5,166 bases of DNA from an uncultured Lachnospiraceae bacterium. GTDB lineage: Bacteria > Bacillota > Clostridia > Lachnospirales > Lachnospiraceae. The DNA lies in NCBI GenBank assembly GCA_905236365.1, contig CAJOPP010000546.1:1-5166 (forward strand). Direction: 5' to 3'. The notes below the pieces were generated by a model. That model was not told the DNA's origin. It made no database searches and saw only the letters and a program-made list of their open reading frames with translations. The translations under genes and the position numbers were made by a program. Below, piece by piece: positions 1 to 5,166 of this stretch (its first letter is position 1; each line of letters starts with the position of its first letter).

Positions 1-40
1 ATATAAAAATCGGACAAAGATATCAATTCTCTGCCCGATT
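1..40 (-). terminator. intrinsic terminator downstream of aspS
   Basis: Read on the minus strand, positions 40-8 form a long hairpin. The outer arms are AATCGGGCA and TGTCCGATT (one G-U pair), extended by GAGA/UCUU to 13 pairs around a 7-base loop. The stem runs directly into a T-run (ATTTTTATAT, positions 9-1). This is the classic form of a Rho-independent terminator. It lies about 120 bases past the aspS stop codon and closes the aspS transcription unit. On the plus strand the hairpin is followed by ATTAAATATT, a poor U-tract, so it is unlikely to be strongly bidirectional. Confidence 0.85.
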
Positions 41-163
41 AAATATTACTCATTTTTCAATGAAACCCGCAGTGTGTTTCCTCTAAGAACAGTTCAGCAT
101 TCACCTGCTCCCCTTCATCTTTATTGACCATTCTTTAGCTCGGATTTGAACGACCGATTTTTC

Positions 164-1915
164 TTACTGTCTAACCTTAATATGCACTTCCCGAAGTTGC
201 TGTTCGGTCACTTCGCCCGGTGCACCGCACATCAGATCCTGCGCATTTCCATTCATCGGGAATGGAATAACCTCTCTGATATTTTCTTCGTTGCGAAGCA
301 GCATGATCATACGATCCACACCCGGAGCCATACCTGCATGTGGAGGTGCTCCAAACTGGAATGCATTGTAGAGTGCTCCGAACTTTTCTTTCAAATCTTC
401 CTCGGTATATCCGGCGATTTCAAATGCCTTTACCATAATATCCAGATTGTGATTACGAACAGCTCCTGAAGACAATTCTACTCCATTACATACAATATCA
501 TACTGATAAGCAAGAATATCCAACGGATCCTTCTCATTCAATGCCTCAAGACCACCTTGTGGCATTGAGAATGGATTATGGGTGAAAATAATCTTCTTGC
601 TTTCCTTGTCATACTCGTACATAGGAAAATCATTGATATAGCAGAAGCGGTATGCATTCTTTTCCAACAGATCCAAACGGTCTGCGATTTCAGTGCGAAG
701 CTGTCCGGCATATGAAGCTGCCAGTTCTTCTACATCTGCAATAAAAAAGATAGTATCTCCAGCCTGAAGTCCTGCCAGATCCCGAATCTCTGTCTTCATA
801 TCATCCGGAATAAATTTATCAATTGGTCCCTTATAACTCATATCTTCCAATACTTCCAGATAGCCAAGACCACCCATACCAATAGATTGTGCATACTTCA
901 AGAGTTTTTCATGCTGTCCCTTTGAAAGCTTTGCATGTACATTAATCGCACGTACCGTCTTATCATGAAATGGCTTAAATGTACATCTTGAGAAAAATTC
1001 TGTCACATCAATAATTCGAAGCGGATTTCTTAGATCCGGTTTATCTGTACCAAACTCAAGCATTGCCTGCTTGTAGCTGATGATCGGGAATGGTGTTTGT
1101 GTAATCTGTGCCCCATCCGGTGCAAACTTCGCAAATGTCTCTGAAAGAACTTCTTCTCCTACTTTGAACACATCCTCCTGTGTTGCAAAACTCATCTCAA
1201 AATCCAACTGATAAAATTCACCCGGACTCCTGTCTGCTCTGGCATCCTCATCCCTGAAACAAGGTGCAATCTGAAAATATTTATCAAAGCCTGACACCAT
1301 CAATAACTGCTTGTACTGTTGTGGTGCCTGCGGAAGGGCATAAAATTTCCCTTTGAACTTACGGGATGGCACGATATAATCTCTTGCTCCCTCTGGTGAA
1401 GATGCGCATAAAATTGGTGTCTGAATTTCTAAAAATCCCAAGTCTGCCATTTTCTGTCTTAGGAAGCTGATTACATTGGAACGGAAAATCATATTGTCAC
1501 GAACCTTTGTATTCCGAAGATCCAGATATCGATATTTGAGACGAACATCTTCTCTTGTCTCCTTTGATGTCATTACTTCAAACGGAAGCTGACGGTATAC
1601 CTTTCCAAGAATCTCCACACTGTGTGCCTCTAGTTCAATAGTTCCGGTTGGAATCTTTGGATTGTAGGTCTCTTCATCACGATGCTCAATGACTCCTTCG
1701 ATAGAAACACAATCTTCTTTGTTCAATCCGTCCAGCAAAGATGTATCACGCATAACAACCTGCATCACACCATACATATCTCTTAAATCAATAAAGGATA
1801 CTCCTCCATGGTCACGGATATTCTCAATCCAACCTGCAATTTTCAATGTTGCTCCTACATCCCCTTCTCCAATGTGGTCAAGGGTACGATTACGGTAAAT
1901 GTTGTTCGTATTCAT
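164..1915 (-). CDS. aspS: aspartyl-tRNA synthetase, probably non-discriminating (AspRS)
   Basis: A class IIb aminoacyl-tRNA synthetase of 583 residues, the usual length of the bacterial type, which attaches aspartate to tRNA in the cytoplasm. An N-terminal OB-fold anticodon-binding domain (about 10-105) contains WIENIRDHGGVSFIDLRD at 29-46. The catalytic core shows motif 1 around FLEIQTPIL (161-169), the flipping-loop region SPEGARDYIVPSR (173-185), QAPQQYKQLLM, motif 2 at FRDEDARADR (220-229) and motif 3 at GMAPGVDRMIML (528-538). Between motifs 2 and 3 is the bacterial GAD insertion. The start at 1915 is preferred to the in-frame ATG at 1933 because AAGGAGAGG sits just before it and overlaps the longer reading. 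His36 in RDHGG replaces the Leu of E. coli-type discriminating enzymes, and PGEFYQLD resembles alphaproteobacterial AspRS. Both suggest that it also charges tRNA-Asn (inference). It is transcribed from its own promoter through a T-box leader. Confidence 0.97.
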   Translation of the reverse strand: MNTNNIYRNRTLDHIGEGDVGATLKIAGWIENIRDHGGVSFIDLRDMYGVMQVVMRDTSLLDGLNKEDCVSIEGVIEHRDEETYNPKIPTGTIELEAHSVEILGKVYRQLPFEVMTSKETREDVRLKYRYLDLRNTKVRDNMIFRSNVISFLRQKMADLGFLEIQTPILCASSPEGARDYIVPSRKFKGKFYALPQAPQQYKQLLMVSGFDKYFQIAPCFRDEDARADRSPGEFYQLDFEMSFATQEDVFKVGEEVLSETFAKFAPDGAQITQTPFPIISYKQAMLEFGTDKPDLRNPLRIIDVTEFFSRCTFKPFHDKTVRAINVHAKLSKGQHEKLLKYAQSIGMGGLGYLEVLEDMSYKGPIDKFIPDDMKTEIRDLAGLQAGDTIFFIADVEELAASYAGQLRTEIADRLDLLEKNAYRFCYINDFPMYEYDKESKKIIFTHNPFSMPQGGLEALNEKDPLDILAYQYDIVCNGVELSSGAVRNHNLDIMVKAFEIAGYTEEDLKEKFGALYNAFQFGAPPHAGMAPGVDRMIMLLRNEENIREVIPFPMNGNAQDLMCGAPGEVTEQQLREVHIKVRQ

Positions 1916-1918
1916 GTT

Positions 1919-1927
1919 CCTCTCCTT
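1919..1927 (-). promoter_or_regulatory. ribosome binding site that sets the aspS start
   Basis: On the minus strand AAGGAGAGG precedes AAC and then the ATG at 1915, giving about 6 bases between AGGAG and the start. The alternative ATG at 1933 lies upstream of this site and has no comparable Shine-Dalgarno sequence, so the 583-residue start is chosen. Confidence 0.85.
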
Positions 1928-1980
1928 TTTCATTTTTTAGTTTTCTGTCTATCTCATTCCAGTGAATCATTCATTGTTTT

Positions 1981-2080
1981 GTGAACTTGCCCAATTGCCT
2001 TCAGAACAAAGAGCCGCTTGCGGCTCTTTCATACCCGAGCGGTATTGCAAAGCAATTAACTTCCCCTCCGCAAGGTGCAC
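1981..2080. repeat. GC-rich nested palindromic block in the aspS leader
   Basis: A block of about 50% GC (60 of 120 bases in 1981-2100) lies between the T-box terminator and aspS, whose flank at 1921-1980 is about 28% GC. Plus-strand arms: GTGAACTTGC (1981-1990) roughly inverts GCAAGGTGCAC (2070-2080); AATTGC (1993-1998) inverts GCAATT (2052-2057); a perfect 10-base inverted repeat AAAGAGCCGC/GCGGCTCTTT spans 2008-2029; ATACC/GGTAT forms a hairpin at 2031-2045; and ATTGC/GCAAT forms another at 2044-2056. The last competes with the AATTGC/GCAATT pairing. The strongest hairpin has no good T-run on either side (TTTGTTCTG on minus, TTTCATACC on plus), so it is not a convincing terminator. It may be a dispersed palindromic repeat or a structured segment of the leader RNA. 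No plausible gene is seen; a plus-strand open frame of 64 codons crosses it but has no ribosome site and runs into the T-box. Confidence 0.5.
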
Positions 2081-2124
2081 ATTCCTCAGAGCATTTTTGC
2101 TTTATCGCAGACGAAGTTTTCTAT

Positions 2125-2168
2125 AAAAACAAAAAAGTCCGTCCTCAACGAAAACGTTCAGGACGAAC
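2125..2168 (-). terminator. T-box regulated intrinsic terminator
   Basis: On the minus strand GTTCGTCCTGAACG (2168-2155), a TTTT loop and CGTTGAGGACGGAC (2150-2137) form a 14-position stem with one G-G mismatch and one G-U pair. TTTTTTGTTTTT follows (2136-2125). In T-box leaders the 5' strand of this terminator is sequestered by the antiterminator when uncharged tRNA binds, so transcription then continues into aspS. It may also stop readthrough from the FliB-like gene upstream. Confidence 0.92.
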
Positions 2169-2420
2169 TGAATAGTCCGCGGTACCACCTGAATTACTGC
2201 TATGCAGTCACTCTTTGGTTTATAAACCGATTGTCTTACGTGCAACCTACGGCGCACCTACTAATTCGAATGCATTATTCAAAGGTTCAGATTGCGGCTG
2301 ATAAAGTGTTATTCACATACATTCACTTTATGGGATTCTCACTATCTCCCACTCACTGGAAACGATAATCTATGCTACTTCTCTTCGTCATCGCCTTTAC
2401 CATGTGCAATTGTCAAAACT
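2125..2420 (-). promoter_or_regulatory. T-box riboswitch leader of aspS, asparagine specifier
   Basis: A complete T-box leader of about 295 nt. The invariant T-box sequence AGGTGGTACCGCGG is at 2190-2177, with the UGG that pairs with the tRNA CCA end at 2187-2185. Stem I begins with GGCGATGACGAAGAGAAGTAG (2395-2375), closed at its base by GGC/GCC (2395-2393 with 2298-2296). GCATA (2375-2371) pairs with TATGT (2319-2315) above the specifier loop. The loop E elements AGTA (2379-2376) and GAA (2314-2312) are present. Aligned to known leaders, where GAA plus one base precedes the specifier, the triplet is AAC (2310-2308), followed by A. Stem III (GGTGC/GCAC, 2258-2240) and the short hairpins GGTTT/AAACC and CTGC/GCAG precede the T-box. 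No Asp codon (GAC or GAT) lies in the specifier loop. The leader should sense uncharged tRNA-Asn and permit aspS transcription. Confidence 0.93.
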
Positions 2421-2426
2421 TATTCC

Positions 2427-2455
2427 ATTATATATCAGCAATTTTCGCTTGTCAA
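2427..2455 (-). promoter_or_regulatory. sigma-A promoter of the T-box/aspS unit
   Basis: On the minus strand a perfect -35 TTGACA (2455-2450) and a perfect -10 TATAAT (2432-2427) are separated by exactly 17 bases. Transcription should start near 2420, about 25 bases before the first conserved stem I bases. The promoter lies 57 bases after the stop of the FliB-like gene. Such a full-consensus promoter fits a strong, constitutive start that is controlled afterwards by attenuation. Confidence 0.92.
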
Positions 2456-2511
2456 CGAAATGTTTCCGTATTTATTACATATAAGCCACTCTATAACGAA
2501 CACACTTCTTT

Positions 2512-3783
2512 CTATGACAATAGTGCAAGCAAAATATGTTCCAAATCCAGAATTGGATGTGCCGAAAGTATAAGCTGCAACGACTCAAAATTGTTATATG
2601 AATGCTCTACTTCTTTTGAGTAAGCATGGGCAACCAGCACTTGATCTTCATACAAAAATTCCTTTTGCTGCTTTAACCAGACAGAGATGTCCAACTCCAA
2701 AATGACAAGAAAAGATACTACTGCAAATTTTATTTTTGTATAGGCATCCCGGTCATATGCTGCACCTAAAAAGTAATTGAAAATATAATAGACTAAAATA
2801 TGTTCATACTCATACTCCTGTTCCTGATAGTAACGAAGAAATTCCTGATAAGCGACGGCATAATTTCGAAGAAAGCTGCTATTTTCTTCTCCCGCAGTCT
2901 CTTCCGTTACAAGTCCCGCTGCCACCAGCATGGATTTCATATCTTCTCCGCTATGCATAATATGCATTCCTTCTTCCAGAAGTGTCGTCCACTCCTCCTT
3001 GATATTTTCCAATCCTTCATACATATTGAGTATCTGCTTCAACCATACTTCTTTTTCGGTTATGCGGTTCTCATATTTTTTGAAATATGTTTCCAATAAT
3101 TCTTTCTTTTCTGATTTCTTATAATCTTCAAGTTTTTCAATAATCTGCTCATATTGCTTCTTATCGATGAAATCCTGAATCTCATATGCCAGTAGCAAAA
3201 CGGTTGCTGCCCGTTTCGCTATTTTTTCTTCCCTGTTCTGCAATATAGCAAACATAAACTCTCTGACTTCAAACAACACATCAAATAATGGCTGATCTAA
3301 TTTGTTCGTGTGTCCTCGTTTCCAAAACGCAAAACATTTTGCCGGAACAATATGTTTTAATCCATATTCCTCGTCCACTCCTTCCTTACATTCAAACGTC
3401 ATTTTTTCTTTTTTCGATAACATGATCCTGCTTGCTTCCGGACAGGACATCGTGAGACTGACCTCTTTTAAATCGTTGAATTCCTCGATATGTCTTGGAA
3501 AATTAGTACATGTCTCACAAAGACTCTCTTCCCCCATCTCAATAAAAATATCACAAAGATTCTCTTCATTTAAAAAAGGACATCTGGTTCCATTTAAAAT
3601 AAACTGTTTGTCTTTCACTCTGGTACTTTCTTTCAGACGTTTTCCAAATGTTCCTCCCTGTTTCATATATTTTTTCAGAGATACTTCGTCCAGATCAATT
3701 TCCCAATTTTCACAACAGGAATCTTCACATATCCCACCAATACATCGAAATTCCTTATAATACGAAGCGGTTCTATACTTCAT
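2512..3783 (-). CDS. FliB-like lysine-N-methylase, CxxxCC metal-cluster protein
   Basis: A 423-residue protein of the FliB / flagellin lysine-N-methylase family. The N-terminus has the family cysteine pattern: Cys14, Cys19, Cys23 and Cys24 in RCIGGICEDSCCENWEIDLD; Cys68 and Cys77 in RCPFLNEENLCDIF; Cys89 and Cys92 in ESLCETCTNFPRH; Cys114 in SCPEASRIML. The rest is mainly helical and charged. Family-like stretches near the C-terminus are EHILVYYIFNYF (327-338) and YSKEVEHSYNN (388-398). Salmonella FliB methylates flagellin lysines and has been reported to use an iron-sulfur cluster. The cysteines fit such a site, but the substrate here is unknown and no flagellar gene is in the window. The start at 3783 is chosen because AGAGGA precedes it by 7 bases and MKYRTASYYKEFRC matches the family start. 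An in-frame ATG at 3894 would add 37 residues that look non-family. It shares its strand with proB but is 331 bases away. Confidence 0.85.
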   Translation of the reverse strand: MKYRTASYYKEFRCIGGICEDSCCENWEIDLDEVSLKKYMKQGGTFGKRLKESTRVKDKQFILNGTRCPFLNEENLCDIFIEMGEESLCETCTNFPRHIEEFNDLKEVSLTMSCPEASRIMLSKKEKMTFECKEGVDEEYGLKHIVPAKCFAFWKRGHTNKLDQPLFDVLFEVREFMFAILQNREEKIAKRAATVLLLAYEIQDFIDKKQYEQIIEKLEDYKKSEKKELLETYFKKYENRITEKEVWLKQILNMYEGLENIKEEWTTLLEEGMHIMHSGEDMKSMLVAAGLVTEETAGEENSSFLRNYAVAYQEFLRYYQEQEYEYEHILVYYIFNYFLGAAYDRDAYTKIKFAVVSFLVILELDISVWLKQQKEFLYEDQVLVAHAYSKEVEHSYNNFESLQLILSAHPILDLEHILLALLS

Positions 3784-3790
3784 TGCTATT

Positions 3791-3796
3791 TCCTCT
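3791..3796 (-). promoter_or_regulatory. ribosome binding site that sets the FliB-like start
   Basis: AGAGGA on the minus strand ends 7 bases before the ATG at 3783. The upstream in-frame ATG at 3894 is preceded by GGATTGAAAAGGGT, which has a weaker and oddly placed purine run. The family N-terminal sequence also begins at 3783. Confidence 0.65.
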
Positions 3797-3933
3797 TTTT
3801 CCCTTTTCCCAATTCTGCATCTGTACTCACAACACATGTTTCTATGTTCCAAGAAGACCTCATCAAAGCACAAAGCATTGCATACCCTTTTCAATCCTCT
3901 TGTATTCCCAACGAAATGCTGGTACCCCTATTG

Positions 3934-3942
3934 ATCATACCA
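3934..3942 (-). promoter_or_regulatory. possible extended -10 promoter for the FliB-like gene
   Basis: On the minus strand TGGTATGAT matches the extended -10 form (TG, one base, TATGAT; five of six to TATAAT). The -35 region 17 bases upstream (CGGAAA) is poor. If used, transcription would start near 3927 and leave a 5' untranslated region of about 145 bases before the start at 3783. This is a weak prediction; transcription could instead come from the proB unit. Confidence 0.3.
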
Positions 3943-4114
3943 TTGTTTCCGTACAGTTTCCGTTTTATTCCAACTCGTCTATGTGATCAAGACGTGCTCG
4001 CGAATCTTGTGCACCTGATTCGCATCGGCCTTGCCGACAAATACCTATTCAAATCCGTGTGCAGCCTTTCGGAGCGTTTCACTCAGTCGGAGCTTGTACA
4101 CCAACTGAATGAAA

Positions 4115-4906
4115 TTAATATCGTTTTATAAAATGCGTTCCCACTGCTTCCCCTTCCATTATCCGGTAAATGTTCTCAGGATCATTTCCAAGAGCAATAT
4201 GCATATCCATTCCATGCAAGGTGGCATATTCTGCAGCCTCTAATTTGGTGATCATTCCACCGGTTCCACGGTTAGAACCGGAGCCTGCTGCCAGTTCCTT
4301 TAATTCATCCGTAATCTCCTCTACGGTATGAATCAATTGCACATCGGATCGTTCTTTTGGATTCCCATTATATAATCCTTCAATATCGGAAAGGACAATC
4401 AGGCGGTCTGCTTCACAAAGCTTTGCAACAATCGCTGATAACATATCATTATCACCAAATATTTTTTTCTCTGACTCAATCTCTGCGTGGCTGACAGAGT
4501 CATTTTCATTTACGATAGGGATCATTCCGTTTTCCAATAATGCTTCAAATGTATTTTTCAGATTTCTGCGTTTTTCTTTCACAGCAATGTCCTCTGCCGT
4601 CAGCAGAATCTGCCCTACAATATTACCATATTCTCCAAAGCATTTGTCGTAAATATGCATCAATTCACACTGCCCTACCGCTGCCGCTGCCTGCTTCATG
4701 CTAACATTTTGCGGTTTAATCGGAAGTCTCATTTTATTCACTCCAACAGCAATTGCTCCGGAGGAAACCAATACTACCTGATTTCCGTCATTATGTACGG
4801 ATGACAACACTTGTGCCAATTTATCAATCGTGCGAAAATTAAGTGCACCACTTTCTCCCGTTAATGTCGAAGTACCTACTTTTACGACAATTCTCTGTTT
4901 TTCCAT
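4115..4906 (-). CDS. proB: glutamate 5-kinase, short form without PUA domain
   Basis: Phosphorylates L-glutamate with ATP to gamma-glutamyl phosphate, the first step of proline synthesis, in the cytoplasm. The 263-residue protein is one amino-acid kinase domain. It shows VVKVGTSTLT (7-16, phosphate-binding Lys and Gly), VVLVSSGAIAVGV (44-56), the glutamate-binding NENDSVS (133-139), GDNDMLSAIVA (151-161), the nucleotide-site stretch VLSDIEGLY (171-179) and GTGGMITKLEAA (214-225). E. coli ProB has about 367 residues because it carries a C-terminal PUA domain, which is absent here; this ends soon after the kinase fold, at VGTHFIKRY. The start at 4906 follows AAGGAG with 8 bases of spacing. A longer in-frame reading from 5005 adds 33 residues that do not belong to the family. 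proA, the usual partner, is not next to it: the gene downstream is the FliB-like methylase. No T-box or strong promoter is seen in the 126 bases upstream. Confidence 0.96.
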   Translation of the reverse strand: MEKQRIVVKVGTSTLTGESGALNFRTIDKLAQVLSSVHNDGNQVVLVSSGAIAVGVNKMRLPIKPQNVSMKQAAAAVGQCELMHIYDKCFGEYGNIVGQILLTAEDIAVKEKRRNLKNTFEALLENGMIPIVNENDSVSHAEIESEKKIFGDNDMLSAIVAKLCEADRLIVLSDIEGLYNGNPKERSDVQLIHTVEEITDELKELAAGSGSNRGTGGMITKLEAAEYATLHGMDMHIALGNDPENIYRIMEGEAVGTHFIKRY

Positions 4907-4914
4907 CTTTCTTA

Positions 4915-4920
4915 CTCCTT
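4915..4920 (-). promoter_or_regulatory. ribosome binding site that sets the proB start
   Basis: AAGGAG on the minus strand, 8 bases before the ATG at 4906. It supports the 263-residue protein over the 296-residue reading from the ATG at 5005, which would place this site inside the coding sequence. Confidence 0.85.
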
Positions 4921-5032
4921 GTCTAATCTGCATCAGCAGGCGTATCTTTTGATCTCCCGCCTCATCTGCCCAATCATTGGCAATCCTAATGGAAAATACT
5001 TCCACTTATTCTTATGCCATTATTTGAACGAC

Positions 5033-5166
5033 TTATCCTTCATTCTGCTGTCTTTTTTCTTCTACCAATATCCGTTCCTGTTCTATCGTATCCAGAAATT
5101 TCTTTCGAATAACAAAGTCCACATTTCCTCCCAATTCCCTGATCTTCTCTCTTGGCATAATACCAC
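5033..5166 (-). CDS. C-terminal end of an unrecognised gene, cut by the window edge
   Basis: One minus-strand frame is open from the window edge to a TAA at 5035-5033 and gives 43 residues. It begins GIMPREKIRELGGNVDFVIRK and ends in a charged, probably helical tail, IEQERILVEEKRQQNEG. The other two minus frames stop within this stretch. The composition, rich in Glu, Lys and Arg with a mixed hydrophobic middle, looks like a real protein C-terminus, but I do not recognise the family. It is not the end of a proA product. The stop lies 126 bases before proB on the same strand, so the two may be cotranscribed; no terminator hairpin is evident between them. The internal ATG at codon 3 has an upstream context that cannot be judged here, so a very short independent protein cannot be ruled out. 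Confidence 0.55.
   Translation of the reverse strand, partial: GIMPREKIRELGGNVDFVIRKKFLDTIEQERILVEEKRQQNEG

Larger units (their letters stand above)
3784..4114. other. 331-base intergenic region between proB and the FliB-like gene, unexplained
   Basis: No convincing gene. Bases 3971-4110 are about 50% GC, higher than the flanking genes, and hold several inverted repeats (plus strand): TTTCACTCAGT (4077-4087) against ACTGAATGAAA (4104-4114), 11 positions with one G-U; TCGGC/GCCGA (4025-4037); GCGAATC/GATTCGC (4000-4023); CGTCT/AGACG (3976-3994). None is followed by a T-run, so no terminator for proB is seen. A plus-strand frame stays open from 3844 to 4131 (95 codons) with GC-rich third positions over 3980-4110, but it has no ribosome site and runs antisense into the end of proB. 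All three minus frames carry stops. It could be a decayed insertion, a dispersed repeat or a structured RNA. Confidence 0.4.

Noticed and set aside
59..133. A 24-codon minus-strand ORF (MVNKDEGEQV and onward) between aspS and its terminator.
   Set aside because: It has an acidic, protein-like composition but no Shine-Dalgarno sequence, is very short, and begins two codons after an in-frame stop in untranslated trailer DNA. It is not enough to call a gene.
144..154. An 11-base sequence, ATTTGAACGAC, repeated at 5022-5032.
   Set aside because: One or more matches of this length are expected by chance in a window of this size, and nothing around the two copies is similar.
146..469. Plus-strand open frames opposite aspS and the other genes.
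   Set aside because: They are antisense shadows of strongly recognised minus-strand genes, with no ribosome sites or family resemblance.
2008..2029. The perfect inverted repeat as a second intrinsic terminator before aspS.
   Set aside because: The stem is strong, but the sequence after it is TTTGTTCTG on the minus strand and TTTCATACC on the plus strand, too poor in T for a confident terminator. A terminator here would also block the gene the T-box is meant to switch on.
2411..2416. A second TTGACA just downstream of the aspS promoter.
   Set aside because: At 16-18 bases of spacing there is no acceptable -10 (CGATGA or GATGAC). It lies in the transcribed leader and is probably chance.
3784..3894. 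A 37-residue N-terminal extension of the FliB-like protein.
   Set aside because: The frame is open but the family sequence begins at 3783 with a suitable ribosome site. The extension is Cys- and Arg-rich and unlike FliB N-termini.
3844..4131. Plus-strand ORF of 95 codons over the proB/FliB-like gap.
   Set aside because: No ribosome site, no recognised family, and its 3' end is antisense to proB. The GC-rich third positions may come from the palindromic element rather than from coding.

Overview
The window looks like chromosomal DNA of a low-GC Gram-positive anaerobe, most likely a member of the Clostridia and perhaps Lachnospiraceae. This rests on AT-rich genes with strong AGGAG-type ribosome sites, a T-box leader controlling an aminoacyl-tRNA synthetase, a short glutamate 5-kinase without a PUA domain, and a FliB-type CxxxCC protein. 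All real genes lie on the minus strand, so transcription runs from high to low coordinates. I assign the family from recognised motifs, not from a database search.

In transcription order: (1) 5166-5033, the last 43 codons of an unrecognised gene; (2) proB, glutamate 5-kinase, 4906-4115; (3) a 331-base gap, part of which is about 50% GC and rich in inverted repeats with no convincing gene; (4) a FliB-like lysine-N-methylase, 3783-2512; (5) a near-perfect sigma-A promoter at 2455-2427, followed by a complete T-box riboswitch ending in an intrinsic terminator at 2168-2125; (6) a 100-base, 50% GC nested-palindrome block at 2080-1981 inside the leader; (7) aspS, aspartyl-tRNA synthetase, 1915-164; (8) an intrinsic terminator at 40-1. 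The aspS unit is thus a self-contained transcription unit with its own promoter, riboswitch and terminator.

The most informative point is the pairing of riboswitch and enzyme. The T-box specifier triplet reads AAC (asparagine), not an aspartate codon, although the gene controlled encodes AspRS. That AspRS carries the RDHGG and PGEF sequence features typical of non-discriminating enzymes, which charge both tRNA-Asp and tRNA-Asn. Together they suggest that this organism makes Asn-tRNA(Asn) indirectly (AspRS followed by GatCAB), and that the cell senses uncharged tRNA-Asn to set AspRS levels.

The two GC-rich palindromic intergenic blocks (1981-2080 and about 3965-4114) are the least explained parts. 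They may be dispersed repeat elements or structured RNAs. I found no CRISPR array, tRNA or rRNA gene, complete insertion sequence or replication origin.
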